A DNA stretch of 64,000 bases, from assembly GCF_014836985.1 (NCBI RefSeq), contig NZ_JACSPU010000001.1, forward strand, positions 773,755 to 837,754. The letters are read 5' to 3'. A program made the position numbers and the translations under genes. This document shows, in pieces, positions 38,940 through 49,361 of the stretch. Source of the stretch: Planococcus wigleyi. GTDB lineage: Bacteria > Bacillota > Bacilli > Bacillales_A > Planococcaceae. Each line of letters starts with the position of its first letter. Positions within the stretch are counted from its first letter, which is position 1. The notes beneath the pieces are model-generated. The model did no database searches. It saw nothing but the letters and a program-made list of their open reading frames with translations, and was not told the origin of the DNA.

Positions 38940-39890
38940 ATGGAAATTATTCATTTAAGTTATCCGATTCACGTTAAACCCGATAGTGAGACGGGACCAT
39001 TGTCCTTGGCCCTCGGCTTTTTCGACGGTGTACATAAAGGACATCAGCGCGTGATAGGCGACGCCATCAAACAAGCTGAAAGCAAAGGCATTAAATCAGC
39101 GGTTATGACGTTCGATCCACATCCTTCATTGGTTTTAGGCGGCAGAAAAGAAGAAGTCTTTTATATTACGCCTATGCAGCAGAAGATGGAAATCCTTGAA
39201 GGAATGGGCGTCGATTATTGCTTTATCGTGCGCTTTACTTCAGAGTTTGCCAAATTGACGCCGCAACAGTTTATCGAGATATTCATTAAGGAACTGAATG
39301 TCAGCCATGTCACAGCCGGGTTCGATTTTTCGTTCGGCAGCAAAGGGAAAGGCGATATGACCTTGATGAAAGAGCTGGGTGACGGGCAGTATGGCGTCAC
39401 TGTCATAGAAAAACAGGAAGATGGCAATGAAAAAATCAGTTCGACACGCATCCGTGAGCTATTGAAAAACGGTGCAGTCGAGCAGGTTTGCCATTTGTTG
39501 GGCCGGCCATTCCGTGTTTTAGGAACCGTGGTCAATGGTGATAAACGGGGACGCACCATCGGATTTCCGACGGCCAATATAGAGCCGGAACTGGGTGCTG
39601 TCGTGCCAAGCCGCGGCGTTTACGCGGTGAAAATTCAAGTGCAGGGGCAGACTTACAATGGTGTCTGCAATATTGGCTTCAAGCCGACGTTTAATAATCC
39701 CGATGTAAAAAAGCAAGTCATCGAAGTGCATATTCTTGATTTTGACAAGTCGATCTACGGGGAAATGGTGGAAGTCGAATGGCATGAACGGATCCGGGAT
39801 GAGCAGAAGTTCTCCGGCATTGATGAGTTGAAAGCGCAAATTCAGCGTGACAAGATGACGGCTGAGCAGTTTTTCGCTGGCATTAATTAA
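38940..39890 (+). CDS. ribF: Bifunctional riboflavin kinase / FAD synthetase
   Basis: A 316-residue enzyme that converts riboflavin to FMN and FMN to FAD. The N-terminal adenylyltransferase domain has 'LALGFFDGVHKGHQRVIGDA' and 'ISSTRIRELL'. The C-terminal kinase domain has 'GDKRGRTIGFPTANIEPE' and 'GVYAVKIQVQGQTYNGVCNIG'. It overlaps the end of the truB transcript with a 1-bp gap. The order truB-ribF-rpsO is standard in Bacillales. Confidence 0.97.
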   Translation: MEIIHLSYPIHVKPDSETGPLSLALGFFDGVHKGHQRVIGDAIKQAESKGIKSAVMTFDPHPSLVLGGRKEEVFYITPMQQKMEILEGMGVDYCFIVRFTSEFAKLTPQQFIEIFIKELNVSHVTAGFDFSFGSKGKGDMTLMKELGDGQYGVTVIEKQEDGNEKISSTRIRELLKNGAVEQVCHLLGRPFRVLGTVVNGDKRGRTIGFPTANIEPELGAVVPSRGVYAVKIQVQGQTYNGVCNIGFKPTFNNPDVKKQVIEVHILDFDKSIYGEMVEVEWHERIRDEQKFSGIDELKAQIQRDKMTAEQFFAGIN

Positions 39891-39899
39891 TCAGTGTGG

Positions 39900-39928
39900 T
39901 TGATTTCGGAAATGGCTTATGCTATTAT
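39900..39928 (+). promoter_or_regulatory. rpsO promoter
   Basis: TTGATT (39900-39905), a 17-bp spacer and TATTAT (39923-39928), starting 10 bp after the ribF stop. Confidence 0.65.
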
Positions 39929-39934
39929 TTATGA

Positions 39935-40025
39935 GTACTGAATGTACAAACCGTTGCTTGGCAAATCGAATCACCAACGTTTGCTCGGTAATTGGGGATA
40001 TCAGAAATTAGGAGGTGGAAACAGT
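39935..40025 (+). ncRNA. Candidate S15 leader (rpsO autoregulatory RNA)
   Basis: About 90 nt separate the predicted start from rpsO. An ACCG/CGGT pair and internal TTGG/CCAA pairing (in the 39955-39995 area) allow a branched structure just before TTAGGAGG. Bacillaceae rpsO leaders are known to fold into a three-way junction bound by S15. Assignment here is by position and base-pairing potential. Confidence 0.5.
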
Positions 40026-40295
40026 ATGGCAATCACACAAGAACGTAAAAATGAATTGATCAATGAATACAAAGTGCATGACACTGATACTGGGTCTGCA
40101 GAAATTCAAATCGCCATTCTTACAGAAGACATCAACAACTTGAATGAGCACTTACGTACTCACAAAAAAGATCATCACTCACGTCGTGGTCTATTCAAAA
40201 TGGTTGGACGCCGTCGTAACTTGCTAAAATACTTACGTGAAAACGAAGTTGCTCGCTACCGCGAGTTAATCGCAAGACTTGGCCTACGCCGTTAA
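40026..40295 (+). CDS. rpsO: 30S ribosomal protein S15
   Basis: An 89-residue early-binding small-subunit protein. It binds the 16S three-way junction and forms bridge B4. ATG 40026 ('[20 protein letters not shown]') follows AGGAGGTGG and is the family start; the longer frame into the leader is not coding. Signatures are '[19 protein letters not shown]' and '[17 protein letters not shown]'. It is followed by a strong terminator and pnp. Confidence 0.98.
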   Translation: MAITQERKNELINEYKVHDTDTGSAEIQIAILTEDINNLNEHLRTHKKDHHSRRGLFKMVGRRRNLLKYLRENEVARYRELIARLGLRR

Positions 40296-40306
40296 TAGCA
40301 AAAAGT

Positions 40307-40333
40307 AAAAGCGGGATTCGTCCCGCTTTTTCT
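40307..40333 (+). terminator. rpsO terminator
   Basis: AAAAGCGGGA (40307-40316), loop TTCG, TCCCGCTTTT (40321-40330), then T residues. A 10-bp perfect stem. Confidence 0.9.
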
Positions 40334-40444
40334 TTATGGATAAAACTTTAAATTATCGCATCGCATACCGGATGCTTTTTTGATACACTACTATTGGATA
40401 CATATAGTATAGAGAAACAAGGTAAGAGAGAGGAGCTCGATATT

Positions 40445-42562
40445 ATGGGGCAAACAAAAAAAGTCTACACACTTGATTGGGCTGGCCGCGAATTACAGGT
40501 TGAGGTCGGCCAATTGGCAAAACAAGCAAACGGAGCAGCATTGATCCGTTATGGTGATACAGCAGTTCTTTCAACTGCAACCGCTTCAAAAACTCCGAAA
40601 CCTTTGGATTTCTTCCCATTGACGGTCAACTACGAAGAGCGTCTTTACGCTGTCGGTAAAATCCCAGGCGGATTCATCAAACGTGAAGGACGCCCTTCTG
40701 AAAAAGCGACTTTGACAAGCCGTTTGATCGATCGCCCAATCCGCCCGTTATTCCCGGATGGTTTCCGCAACGAAGTTCAAGTCATCTCCATGGTTATGTC
40801 TGTAGATCAGGATTGTCCATCAGAAATGGCTGCAATGTTCGGTTCTTCTCTAGCCTTGATGATATCGGATATTCCTTTCGGCGGTCCGATCGCTGGAGTA
40901 ATCGTCGGTTTGATCGACGGACAATTTATCATCAATCCGACAAACGATCAGCTTGAGCAAAGCTCGATCAACTTGACGGTTGCCGGTACTAAAGAAGCCA
41001 TCAACATGGTGGAAGCCGGAGCGAAAGAAGTTTCTGAAGAAGTGATTTTGGAAGCCATCATGTTCGGACACGAAGAAATCAAGAAATTGATTGCCTTCCA
41101 AGAACAGATTGCTGCAGAAGTCGGCAAAGAAAAAACGGCAATCCAGCTTTACGAATTGGATGCAGAATTGACGGCGACACTTAAAGAAGCAGTAGAAGCT
41201 GAATTGAATGCAGCTGTCCAAATCAATGAAAAACAAGCACGCAATGAAGCGATTGACGAAGTCAAAGCCCGTGCAATGGCGGCATACGAAGAATCGGATG
41301 ACGCTGTGAAAAAACAGGCTGGCCAGATCCTTGATAAAATGGTCAAAGACGAAGTACGCCGCTTGATCACAGATGAAAAAATCCGTCCGGACGGCCGTGG
41401 ACCTTCTGAAATCCGTCCATTGTCATCAGAAGTCGGCATTCTTAACCGCACACACGGTTCAGGCTTGTTCACTCGCGGTCAAACGCAGGCGATGAGCATC
41501 TGTACGCTAGGCGCTTTAGGTGATGTTCAAATCATCGACGGCCTTGGCATCGAAGACACAAAACGTTTTATGCACCATTACAACTTCCCGTTGTTCTCAG
41601 TAGGTGAAACCGGATTCCTTCGTGGGCCTGGACGCCGCGAAATCGGACACGGAGCACTTGGTGAGCGCGCTCTTGAAGCAGTCATTCCAAATGAGAAAGA
41701 TTTCCCTTACACGATCCGCCTTGTTGCAGAAGTATTGGAATCTAACGGTTCGACTTCACAGGCGAGTATCTGTGCTTCCACACTTGCGATGATGGATGCC
41801 GGTGTTCCGTTGACAGCTCCAGTTGCAGGCATTGCGATGGGCCTTGTCAAAAAAGGCGAAAACTACACAGTACTTTCTGATATCCAAGGCATGGAAGATC
41901 ACCTTGGCGATATGGACTTTAAAGTAGCCGGTACTGCAAAAGGCATTACCGCTCTTCAAATGGACATCAAGATAGATGGCCTGTCACGTGAAATCTTGGA
42001 AGAAGCGTTGACGCAAGCTCAAATCGGACGTATCCACATCCTTGAATCGATGCTGGCGACGATTGCTGAACCAAGAACGACACTTTCCAAGTATGCACCG
42101 AAAATCATCATGGTGAAGATCAATCCTGACAAGATCCGTGATGTTATCGGACCTGGCGGAAAAGTGATCAACAAAATCATCGATGAAACAGGCGTTAAGA
42201 TCGATACGGAGCAAGACGGTACGATCTTCATTTCTTCAGTAGACGAAGAAATGAATGCGAAAGCGAAAGCGATGATCGAAAATATCGTGCGTGAAGCGAA
42301 AGTCGGCGAATATTACGAAGGCAAAGTCAAACGCATTGAAAAGTTCGGCGCATTCGTTGAATTGTTCCCGGGCAAAGACGGACTCCTTCACATTTCGGAA
42401 ATCCAGGAAGAACGGACGAAAGAAGTGGAAGATGTTCTGAAGATGGACCAGATCGTCCAAGTCAAAGTAATTGAAATTGACCGCCAAGGACGTGTAAACT
42501 TATCACGTAAGGTTGTTTTGAAAGAACAAAAAGAAGCAGCTGAAAAACAAAACCAAGAATAA
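40445..42562 (+). CDS. pnp: Polyribonucleotide nucleotidyltransferase (PNPase)
   Basis: A 705-residue trimeric phosphorolytic 3'-5' exoribonuclease of mRNA decay. ATG 40445 ('[19 protein letters not shown]') follows GAGAGGAG; earlier codons in the frame are in the leader. It has two RNase PH domains ('[20 protein letters not shown]' and '[15 protein letters not shown]'), a helical linker, KH ('[17 protein letters not shown]') and S1 ('[20 protein letters not shown]'). RNase J (rnjB, 45 kb) of the same decay pathway is encoded nearby. Confidence 0.97.
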   Translation: MGQTKKVYTLDWAGRELQVEVGQLAKQANGAALIRYGDTAVLSTATASKTPKPLDFFPLTVNYEERLYAVGKIPGGFIKREGRPSEKATLTSRLIDRPIRPLFPDGFRNEVQVISMVMSVDQDCPSEMAAMFGSSLALMISDIPFGGPIAGVIVGLIDGQFIINPTNDQLEQSSINLTVAGTKEAINMVEAGAKEVSEEVILEAIMFGHEEIKKLIAFQEQIAAEVGKEKTAIQLYELDAELTATLKEAVEAELNAAVQINEKQARNEAIDEVKARAMAAYEESDDAVKKQAGQILDKMVKDEVRRLITDEKIRPDGRGPSEIRPLSSEVGILNRTHGSGLFTRGQTQAMSICTLGALGDVQIIDGLGIEDTKRFMHHYNFPLFSVGETGFLRGPGRREIGHGALGERALEAVIPNEKDFPYTIRLVAEVLESNGSTSQASICASTLAMMDAGVPLTAPVAGIAMGLVKKGENYTVLSDIQGMEDHLGDMDFKVAGTAKGITALQMDIKIDGLSREILEEALTQAQIGRIHILESMLATIAEPRTTLSKYAPKIIMVKINPDKIRDVIGPGGKVINKIIDETGVKIDTEQDGTIFISSVDEEMNAKAKAMIENIVREAKVGEYYEGKVKRIEKFGAFVELFPGKDGLLHISEIQEERTKEVEDVLKMDQIVQVKVIEIDRQGRVNLSRKVVLKEQKEAAEKQNQE

Positions 42563-42572
42563 TCATCTATTC

Positions 42573-42601
42573 AAATTGCCGACTTTGTCGGCAATTTTTT
42601 A
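42573..42601 (+). terminator. pnp terminator
   Basis: AAATTGCCGAC (42573-42583), loop TTT, GTCGGCAATTT (42587-42597), then T residues. An 11-bp perfect stem. Confidence 0.9.
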
Positions 42602-42621
42602 CTATGAGGAGGAACATGCAC

Positions 42622-43848
42622 ATGGTGACTACACAGACTTGCAAAAATGGATTGCGCATTGTTTCCGAACACATTCCCCATTTTCATTCCGTAGCAGTTG
42701 GGGTTTTTGTCAATAACGGTTCACGGGATGAGTTGCCGGAAGAAAACGGCATTACGCATTTTATTGAACACATGCTGTTCAAAGGAACGGATTCGCGCAC
42801 TGCGAAAGAAATCGCCCGGGAATTCGACCGCATCGGCGGCGATATCAATGCCTATACATCAAAAGAATATACCTGTTACTACGCAAAGGTTTTGGACCAT
42901 CATGCGGAACATGCTGTAACGGTACTCGCGGATATGCTGTTCAATTCGCAGATGGATCCGGTGGAATTCGACAAGGAACGCCAAGTCATCCTTGAAGAAA
43001 TCAGCATGACTGAAGACATGCCGGACGACGATGTGCATGAGCAATTATGGCGCGTCATGTATCCGCAGAACTCGATCGGCGCACCGATTCTTGGGACCGC
43101 TGAAACCTTGGCAAGCTTTACGCCTGAGAAAATCCGCGACTATATGGATCGCCATTATACACCTGCAAATACGGTCGTTTCGGTGGCAGGCAACATCACT
43201 CCAGCTTTACTGGAAAAGATTGAAGCGTTATTCGGCTCATTCGAGAAAAAAGAAAGTCCGAAAAAGTACGAACTTCCTGTTTTCACATCCGGCTATTCAC
43301 TGAAAAATAAAGAAACGGAACAAGGGCATCTATGCCTTGGCTTTCCCGGCCTGTCTTTAAATGATCCGGATATCTACAGCTTCACGGTTCTGAACAACAT
43401 CATCGGCGGCTCCATGTCTTCAAGGCTGTTCCAGGAAATTCGTGAGCAACGTGGATTGGCCTACTCGATTTTCTCCTATCATTCTGCTTATTCCGATCAT
43501 GGAACATTGGCGATCTACGGTGGAACATCAGATGAACAAATGGCTGAAATGCAGCAAGTCATTATGACCTTGTTAAAGGAATTGAAAAATGGCGGCATTA
43601 CGGAAGAGGAAGTGACCGACTCCAAAGAACAGCTGAAAGGCAGTTTGATGCTGGGTCTTGAAAGCACAAGTGCGCGTATGAGCCGTAACGGCCGTCACGA
43701 ACTATTGCTGGGCAAACACCAGACTTACGATGAAGTGCTTTCTCAAATCGACCAGGTAACATTAGAAAAAGTTTATTCCTTATTGGAGATCCTGGTGGAA
43801 TCGCCAGCGGTTTCCATCATACGTCCGAAAGAAGCTTCCTTAGTATAA
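42622..43848 (+). CDS. mlpA: M16 family zinc peptidase (MlpA/YmxG)
   Basis: A 408-residue insulinase/mitochondrial-processing-peptidase-like protease. ATG 42622 is chosen since AGGAGG (42607-42612) lies 9 bp upstream; ATG 42604 and 42616 are too close to it. The inverted zinc motif HFIEH is at residues 46-50 (His46, Glu49, His50), and a downstream acidic ligand is expected in 'VILEEISMTEDMPDDD'. The second half is the inactive repeat ('SMSSRLFQEIREQRGLAYSI'). It is cytoplasmic, with no signal peptide. A hairpin at its 3' end overlaps the stop codon. Confidence 0.93.
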   Translation: MVTTQTCKNGLRIVSEHIPHFHSVAVGVFVNNGSRDELPEENGITHFIEHMLFKGTDSRTAKEIAREFDRIGGDINAYTSKEYTCYYAKVLDHHAEHAVTVLADMLFNSQMDPVEFDKERQVILEEISMTEDMPDDDVHEQLWRVMYPQNSIGAPILGTAETLASFTPEKIRDYMDRHYTPANTVVSVAGNITPALLEKIEALFGSFEKKESPKKYELPVFTSGYSLKNKETEQGHLCLGFPGLSLNDPDIYSFTVLNNIIGGSMSSRLFQEIREQRGLAYSIFSYHSAYSDHGTLAIYGGTSDEQMAEMQQVIMTLLKELKNGGITEEEVTDSKEQLKGSLMLGLESTSARMSRNGRHELLLGKHQTYDEVLSQIDQVTLEKVYSLLEILVESPAVSIIRPKEASLV

Positions 43849-43862
43849 AGGGAGCTTTTTTG
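43831..43862 (+). terminator. mlpA terminator overlapping the stop codon
   Basis: AAGCTTCC and GGGAGCTT pair with one G-U across TTAGTATAAA, followed by TTTT. The stop codon of mlpA lies in the loop. Confidence 0.7.
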
Positions 43863-43931
43863 CTGTTTTGCTCCTTTAGCAGGGTAAATTATGTTACAAT
43901 AATTCAAATCAACATTGAAGGAGCGAATATT

Positions 43932-44966
43932 GTGAAAACATTCAACGTAGCGATAATGGGAGCAACAGGTGCAGTCGGCCAGCAAATGACAGAGCAATTG
44001 GAGAAACGGAATTTTCCTATAAAAGACATTGTCTTTTTGTCTTCAAGCCGATCTGCCGGAAAAGAGATTACATTCAATGGCCAGACTTTCACCGTTCAGG
44101 AAGCCAAACCTGAATCATTTGAAGGCATTGATATTGCCTTATTCAGCGCAGGAGGAAGTGTTTCAGAAAAATTCGCCCCTGAAGCGGTTAAACGTGGTGC
44201 CGTTGTTATAGACAATACCAGCGCGTTCCGTATGGACAAGGAAGTGCCTTTAGTTGTTCCTGAAGTGAATAAAAGCGATCTTTCTCTCCATAAAGGAATA
44301 ATTGCCAATCCAAACTGTTCTACAATCCAGATGGTCTGTGCATTGCAGCCATTAAAAGAACTGTTTGGCATGACGAAAGTGGTGGTTTCCACTTATCAGG
44401 CAGTATCGGGAGCGGGAATTGATGCCATCAATGAATTGAAAGAACAAGCTGGCGACTTTGACAACGCAAAAACAGCTGATGCAAAAATGCTGCCGGTCAA
44501 ATCGGCTGAACGCCATTACCCGATCGCTTTCAATGTAATTCCGCAAATTGATCAATTCACCGACAACGGTTATACATTCGAAGAAATGAAAATGATCAAC
44601 GAAACGAAAAAAATCATGCACGATGATTCCCTGGCAGTCGCAGCGACATGCGTACGCTTGCCGGTGGTCACAGGGCATTCTGAATCGGTTTACGTGGAAC
44701 TCAAAGAAGCGGCAACTGTTGGGCAGGTCAAGCAGGCAATTGCACAGGCACCAGGCGTGGAGCTGATGGACGACCCATCAAACCAACTGTACCCGATGCC
44801 TTTGATGACTGCAGGACTTGATGAAGTGTTTGTCGGCCGTATCCGCCAGGACTTGGACAACCCGAATGGCTTCCACCTGTGGGTCGTTTCAGATAACCTG
44901 GTAAAAGGCGCAGCACTGAACTCGGTTCAGATTGCAGAAGCCCTGATTGAAGAAAATATCATTTAA
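43932..44966 (+). CDS. asd: Aspartate-semialdehyde dehydrogenase
   Basis: A 344-residue enzyme that makes aspartate semialdehyde, the branch point to lysine/diaminopimelate, threonine and methionine. GTG 43932 follows AAGGAG (43918-43923) by 8 bp; the frame further upstream is promoter DNA. The NADP-binding 'VAIMGATGAVGQQM' is at the N-terminus, and the Cys129 nucleophile is in 'NPNCSTIQM'. A TGTTACAAT extended -10 (43892-43900) lies just upstream. In B. subtilis asd is followed by dapG and dapA; here the next gene is rnjB. Confidence 0.96.
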   Translation: MKTFNVAIMGATGAVGQQMTEQLEKRNFPIKDIVFLSSSRSAGKEITFNGQTFTVQEAKPESFEGIDIALFSAGGSVSEKFAPEAVKRGAVVIDNTSAFRMDKEVPLVVPEVNKSDLSLHKGIIANPNCSTIQMVCALQPLKELFGMTKVVVSTYQAVSGAGIDAINELKEQAGDFDNAKTADAKMLPVKSAERHYPIAFNVIPQIDQFTDNGYTFEEMKMINETKKIMHDDSLAVAATCVRLPVVTGHSESVYVELKEAATVGQVKQAIAQAPGVELMDDPSNQLYPMPLMTAGLDEVFVGRIRQDLDNPNGFHLWVVSDNLVKGAALNSVQIAEALIEENII

Positions 44967-44990
44967 TCCCGAACGGCAATCGAAAAAATG

Positions 44991-45019
44991 AACCGGCCTA
45001 TGAGCCGGTTTATTTTTTT
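44991..45019 (+). terminator. asd terminator
   Basis: AACCGGC (44991-44997), loop CTATGA, GCCGGTT (45004-45010), then TATTTTTTT. Confidence 0.85.
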
Positions 45020-45021
45020 CT

Positions 45022-45051
45022 TTGGACTGTTTCCGGTGATTCCCGTATAAT
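45022..45051 (+). promoter_or_regulatory. rnjB promoter
   Basis: TTGGAC (45022-45027), an 18-bp spacer and a perfect TATAAT (45046-45051), right after the asd terminator. Confidence 0.7.
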
Positions 45052-45094
45052 GAATTCTATGGATGTGTACGGGTGAATTTTAGGAGGAAATAAA

Positions 45095-46762
45095 TTGAGT
45101 AAAATTAAAAATGAAGTAATAAGAGTTATCCCTTTAGGCGGAGTCGGCGAAATCGGCAAAGCAATGTACGTAATAGAAATTGATGAAGATCTTTTCGTTG
45201 TGGACAGCGGTTTGATGTTCCCGGAAGATGAAATGCTGGGTGTCGACATCGTCATTCCGGATATGACTTTCCTGGAAGAAAACAAAGACCGTGTCAAAGG
45301 AATCTTTTTGACTCACGGCCACGAAGATGCGATTGGTTCAATCGCTTATTTACTGAAGAAGATCCAAGCGCCGGTCTACGGATCGAAATTGACAATTGCG
45401 TTAGCCAAAGAACATATTAAAGAACAAGGTTCTTTAAAACATGTCAAGTTCTTTGAAGTAACCAATAAGAGCCGCATGAACTTCGACAAAACACATGTGA
45501 CGTTCTTCCATACGACACATAGTATTCCTGACGCATTTGGGATCGTCTTCCACACATCTGAAGGCGCAATCGTGCATACAGGCGAATTTAAATTTGATCA
45601 GTCAGCTAAAGGCAGTTACAAGCCCGATATCGCAAAAATGGCGAAATTAGGGGAAGACGGCGTATTGATGCTGCTGTCCGACTCTACTGAAGCTGAACGC
45701 CCAGGATATACAACTTCGGAAATTGTGGTTGCAGACCATATCCTGTCGGCATTCCTTGCTGCTGAAGGCCGTGTACTGGTATCCCTTTATTCATCAAACT
45801 TTATTCGTATCCAACAGGTATTCGATATCGCGGCAGCGACAGGCAAAAAAGTCGCTGTAGCCGGAAGAAGTCTGGAGAGCAGCTATGAAGTCGGCCTGCG
45901 CCTAGGCTACTTGACAGTCGACGAAGATACAGTCATTTCCCTGAAAGACCTGGAAAACTACCGTGATGACGAAGTGGTCATCATTGTTACCGGTAACCAA
46001 GGGGAGCCGCTTGAAGCTTTGGACAAAATGGTCCGCAAGCAGCACAAAGACGTAAAAATCAAAGAAACAGATACAGTATTAATTACATTCACACCATCAC
46101 CCGGTATGGAAGTTCCAATGTTCCAAACAATGAATAAGTTGGCGAAAGCCGGCGCAAATGTTTTGACCGCCAGCAAAAAAGTCCACGTATCAGGACACGG
46201 CAGCCAAGAAGATCTTAAAATGATGCTGAACATGATGAAGCCGAAATATTTCATTCCGATCCAGGGCGAATACAAAATGCTGATTGCGCATTCTAAATTG
46301 GCACAGCAGGTCGGCTTGCATAAGTCTGAAATCTTTATCGCCGATAAAGGCGATATCGTGGAATACAAAGAAGGCAAAGTCCGGATGAGCGGGCGCGTTA
46401 CTGCCGGCAATGTACTTATTGATGGAATCGGCATCGGCGACGTAGGCAATATCGTTCTGCGTGACCGTAAGCTATTGTCCCAGGATGGGATTTTCATCGT
46501 TGTGGTTACGCTGAACCGCAAAGAGAAGAAAATCGCTTCCGGCCCTGAAATGATTTCACGCGGTTTTGTCTATGTCCGTGAATCAGAAGAGCTGATGGAT
46601 GAATCTACAAGACTTGTACGCAAGGTCGTTGAAAAATATGTCACCAGAGACGCATTCGAATGGAATAACATCAAGCAGGAAATTCGCGATACATTGAATT
46701 CCTACCTATTCCAGCAAACGAAGCGCCGTCCGATGATCATCCCGATAATTATGGAATACTAA
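45095..46762 (+). CDS. rnjB: Ribonuclease J (RNase J2 by synteny)
   Basis: A 555-residue beta-CASP metallo-beta-lactamase ribonuclease with 5'-3' exo- and endonuclease activity in mRNA turnover and rRNA maturation. TTG 45095 has TAGGAGGAA upstream. The metal motif HGHEDAIG starts at residue 74, and 'VHTGEFKFDQ' and 'VHVSGHGSQEDLKMML' complete the site. The B. subtilis gene at this locus (ymfA) is rnjB. Both paralogues keep the HxHxDH-like motif, so RNase J1 versus J2 is decided here by location only. In J2 proteins the catalytic activity is often weak. Confidence 0.93.
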   Translation: MSKIKNEVIRVIPLGGVGEIGKAMYVIEIDEDLFVVDSGLMFPEDEMLGVDIVIPDMTFLEENKDRVKGIFLTHGHEDAIGSIAYLLKKIQAPVYGSKLTIALAKEHIKEQGSLKHVKFFEVTNKSRMNFDKTHVTFFHTTHSIPDAFGIVFHTSEGAIVHTGEFKFDQSAKGSYKPDIAKMAKLGEDGVLMLLSDSTEAERPGYTTSEIVVADHILSAFLAAEGRVLVSLYSSNFIRIQQVFDIAAATGKKVAVAGRSLESSYEVGLRLGYLTVDEDTVISLKDLENYRDDEVVIIVTGNQGEPLEALDKMVRKQHKDVKIKETDTVLITFTPSPGMEVPMFQTMNKLAKAGANVLTASKKVHVSGHGSQEDLKMMLNMMKPKYFIPIQGEYKMLIAHSKLAQQVGLHKSEIFIADKGDIVEYKEGKVRMSGRVTAGNVLIDGIGIGDVGNIVLRDRKLLSQDGIFIVVVTLNRKEKKIASGPEMISRGFVYVRESEELMDESTRLVRKVVEKYVTRDAFEWNNIKQEIRDTLNSYLFQQTKRRPMIIPIIMEY

Positions 46763-46771
46763 GAAAAAAGC

Positions 46772-46813
46772 AAAAGGATTTCCATACCGATCTAATCGGA
46801 GGGAATCCTTTTT
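46772..46813 (+). terminator. rnjB terminator
   Basis: AAAAGGATTTCC (46772-46783) pairs with GGGAATCCTTTT (46801-46812) with one T-G pair, over a 17-nt loop, followed by T. Confidence 0.75.
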
Positions 46814-46840
46814 CGATTATGGAAGAAAAGAGGGATCGCT

Positions 46841-49186
46841 ATGACCAGGGCTCGTACAACTACGAAAGCAAAACCAAAAGCGAGAGCAAAAGCAAAACCG
46901 CGGCAAAAGCCGAAAAATAAAAAAAAGCAGCCGATGCCGATGATCGCTTATGAAGTGATCGGTTTGGTACTGCTGGGAATCGCCGTGTTGATGGTGTTCC
47001 AGTTGGGCGTCATCGGCAAGATGTTCTACAATTTAGCCGAGTTTATCGGTGGCTATATGGCCTTCCTGATTCCACTGGCACTTGTCTATGTCGCGATCTA
47101 TGTAATGGTTAAGCGGAAATGGCCAAAGCCAAGATTGAAAGTGGCAACAGGAGCCGGCTTTATCCTGATCGGCATTTTGTTGATTTGCCATTTAATCTGG
47201 GCGGCCGGGTCCATCCTGCCGATTACATCAGCCAATGTCATTTCTGAAACCATTCGCCATACGCAAATGACCGGCACAATCTGGACTACGTATTTGGCGA
47301 CGGGCGGCGGAATCGTCGGTGCCTTTTTATATGCGCTATTGCATGTATTGTTTGATACAGCGGGAACTTGGATCGTCGCGATTATCCTGATGTCGATTGG
47401 CGCCATCATCTTGACAGGAAAAGCGGCCGCACCGTTTATTGCCGAAAAAATTCCAAGTGCACGTCCGGCAATCGATTCGCTGATGAATCGTTTCCAGCGG
47501 AATGAGCCGAAAAAACTGCGCGCTCCGCGCAAGAAATCAGCACCTGAACAAGTGCTGGAAATCAATGAATCCCTGGCTTATGAAGAAGAGGAAGAAGAAG
47601 ACCTTCTGTACCGCCCACAGCCTGAAGAACCGATCATATCGGCATTTACTGAAAACGTGAAACCGAAACAGCCGGAAGTGCGGAACGTGCCTGCTGCGGA
47701 AACTGCTGCAGAACCGGACACCGGTGATATCCAGTTGATGTCGACTGCAGAAGAACTGGAAAACGAAGAATACCAGCTGCCGCCTCTGAGCTTGCTGACA
47801 CTGCCGCCGCACCACGACCAAAGCGGCGAGTATTCGGGCATCCAGAAAAACGCTAAGAAACTTGAGAAAACGTTCCAGAGCTTCGGCGTCCGTGCGAAAG
47901 TGACGCAGGTCCATTTAGGGCCAGCTGTCACTAAATACGAAGTGCTGCCGGATACCGGCGTCAAAGTCAGCAAAATCGTCAGCCTGCACGACGATTTGGC
48001 ATTGGCATTGGCTGCGCGCGATATCCGTATTGAAGCGCCGATTCCGGGAAAATCCGCAATCGGCATTGAAGTGCCAAACACGGAAGTCTCGATTGTCAGT
48101 CTTCGTGAAGTGCTGGAATCGGAAGAAAACAACCGGCCTGATGCCAAATTGCTGTTTGCCTTAGGCAGAGATGTTACAGGCCAAGCAGTGATGACAGAAT
48201 TGAATAAAATGCCGCATCTGCTCGTTGCAGGGTCAACAGGAAGCGGAAAGTCGGTGTGCATCAACGGCATCATCACCAGCATCATCATGCGGGCAAAACC
48301 GCATGAAGTGAAAATGATGATGATCGATCCGAAAATGGTGGAATTGAATGTCTATAATGGCATTCCGCATTTGTTGGCACCGGTTGTCACAGATCCGCGG
48401 AAAGCAGCACAAGCATTAAAGAAAATCGTTTCGGAAATGGAAAGAAGATACGAACTGTTTTCTCATACCGGAACACGCAATATCGAAGGCTACAACGAAT
48501 ATGTACGGGTCTTCAATGAGGAAAATGAAGACAAGCATCCAAAGCTGCCGTTTATCGTTGTCATTGTCGATGAGTTGGCTGATTTGATGATGGTTGCTTC
48601 AAACGAAGTGGAAGATGCCATCACGCGCCTGGCACAGATGGCGCGTGCAGCAGGGATCCATTTGATCATTGCGACACAGCGCCCGAGCGTCAACGTCATA
48701 ACCGGCGTCATCAAGGCGAATATTCCATCGCGCATCGCTTTTGCTGTGTCATCTTCCATCGATTCACGGACAATCCTGGATATGGGTGGAGCTGAAAAAT
48801 TACTAGGACGCGGGGATATGTTATTCCTTGGAGCAGGCCAATCAAAACCGGTCCGTGTGCAAGGGGCATTCCTGTCGGATTCAGAAGTTGAAAAAATTGT
48901 TGACTTTGCAATTGAGCAACAAAAAGCTCAGTACCAGGAAGACATGATTCCAAGTGAAATCGACGAGACCAAAATCGATGAAGAAACAGATGAAATCTAT
49001 GATGATGCGGTCCAGTTGGTGACAGAAATGCAGACAGCTTCGGTTTCCATGCTGCAACGACGCTTCCGTGTGGGCTACTCGCGTGCTGCCCGCATCATAG
49101 ACCAAATGGAGCAGCGGGGAGTCGTCGGACCTTATGAAGGCAGCAAACCGCGGACCGTGTTAGTTCCAAAGCAGGAAGAATATTGA
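46841..49186 (+). CDS. ftsK: DNA translocase FtsK/SpoIIIE
   Basis: A 781-residue septal DNA pump that clears chromosome from the division site. The N-terminus is very basic ('[16 protein letters not shown]'), then four membrane segments (about 33-55, 60-85, 100-122 and 150-195), an acidic linker, and the RecA-type motor with Walker A '[14 protein letters not shown]' and Walker B '[13 protein letters not shown]'. The C-terminal gamma winged helix ('[21 protein letters not shown]') reads polar DNA sequences. In B. subtilis this locus holds spoIIIE. In a strain lacking sporulation genes it would serve vegetative chromosome segregation only (inference). Confidence 0.96.
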   Translation: MTRARTTTKAKPKARAKAKPRQKPKNKKKQPMPMIAYEVIGLVLLGIAVLMVFQLGVIGKMFYNLAEFIGGYMAFLIPLALVYVAIYVMVKRKWPKPRLKVATGAGFILIGILLICHLIWAAGSILPITSANVISETIRHTQMTGTIWTTYLATGGGIVGAFLYALLHVLFDTAGTWIVAIILMSIGAIILTGKAAAPFIAEKIPSARPAIDSLMNRFQRNEPKKLRAPRKKSAPEQVLEINESLAYEEEEEEDLLYRPQPEEPIISAFTENVKPKQPEVRNVPAAETAAEPDTGDIQLMSTAEELENEEYQLPPLSLLTLPPHHDQSGEYSGIQKNAKKLEKTFQSFGVRAKVTQVHLGPAVTKYEVLPDTGVKVSKIVSLHDDLALALAARDIRIEAPIPGKSAIGIEVPNTEVSIVSLREVLESEENNRPDAKLLFALGRDVTGQAVMTELNKMPHLLVAGSTGSGKSVCINGIITSIIMRAKPHEVKMMMIDPKMVELNVYNGIPHLLAPVVTDPRKAAQALKKIVSEMERRYELFSHTGTRNIEGYNEYVRVFNEENEDKHPKLPFIVVIVDELADLMMVASNEVEDAITRLAQMARAAGIHLIIATQRPSVNVITGVIKANIPSRIAFAVSSSIDSRTILDMGGAEKLLGRGDMLFLGAGQSKPVRVQGAFLSDSEVEKIVDFAIEQQKAQYQEDMIPSEIDETKIDEETDEIYDDAVQLVTEMQTASVSMLQRRFRVGYSRAARIIDQMEQRGVVGPYEGSKPRTVLVPKQEEY

Positions 49187-49292
49187 GTAATTTGGGTTTT
49201 TTTGTGACAAAATGATTAGTATTTTTGAATATAGGGAAATGAAAATTCGCTAAATTCGACAAATTACTATTTATTTCATTTCTAATAAGTGG

Positions 49293-49298
49293 TATAGT
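49293..49298 (+). promoter_or_regulatory. Candidate -10 of the gntR-nup operon
   Basis: TATAGT (49293-49298) with a TGG extended element upstream. A matching -35 at 17 bp (TTTATT, 49270-49275) is weak, as expected for an activator-independent extended -10 promoter or a regulated one. Confidence 0.4.
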
Positions 49299-49324
49299 AA
49301 TTTTGATTAGTAGGAATGTTTTAC

Positions 49325-49338
49325 ATCAGATGTCTGAT
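49325..49338. promoter_or_regulatory. Inverted repeat, candidate GntR operator
   Basis: ATCAGA-TG-TCTGAT is a perfect 6-bp inverted repeat around a 2-bp centre, about 20 bp downstream of the predicted transcription start and 23 bp before the GntR start codon. Binding there would block elongation or initiation, so autoregulation is plausible. Confidence 0.5.
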
Positions 49339-49361
49339 CTCTGTCATGGGTGGTGAATCAT

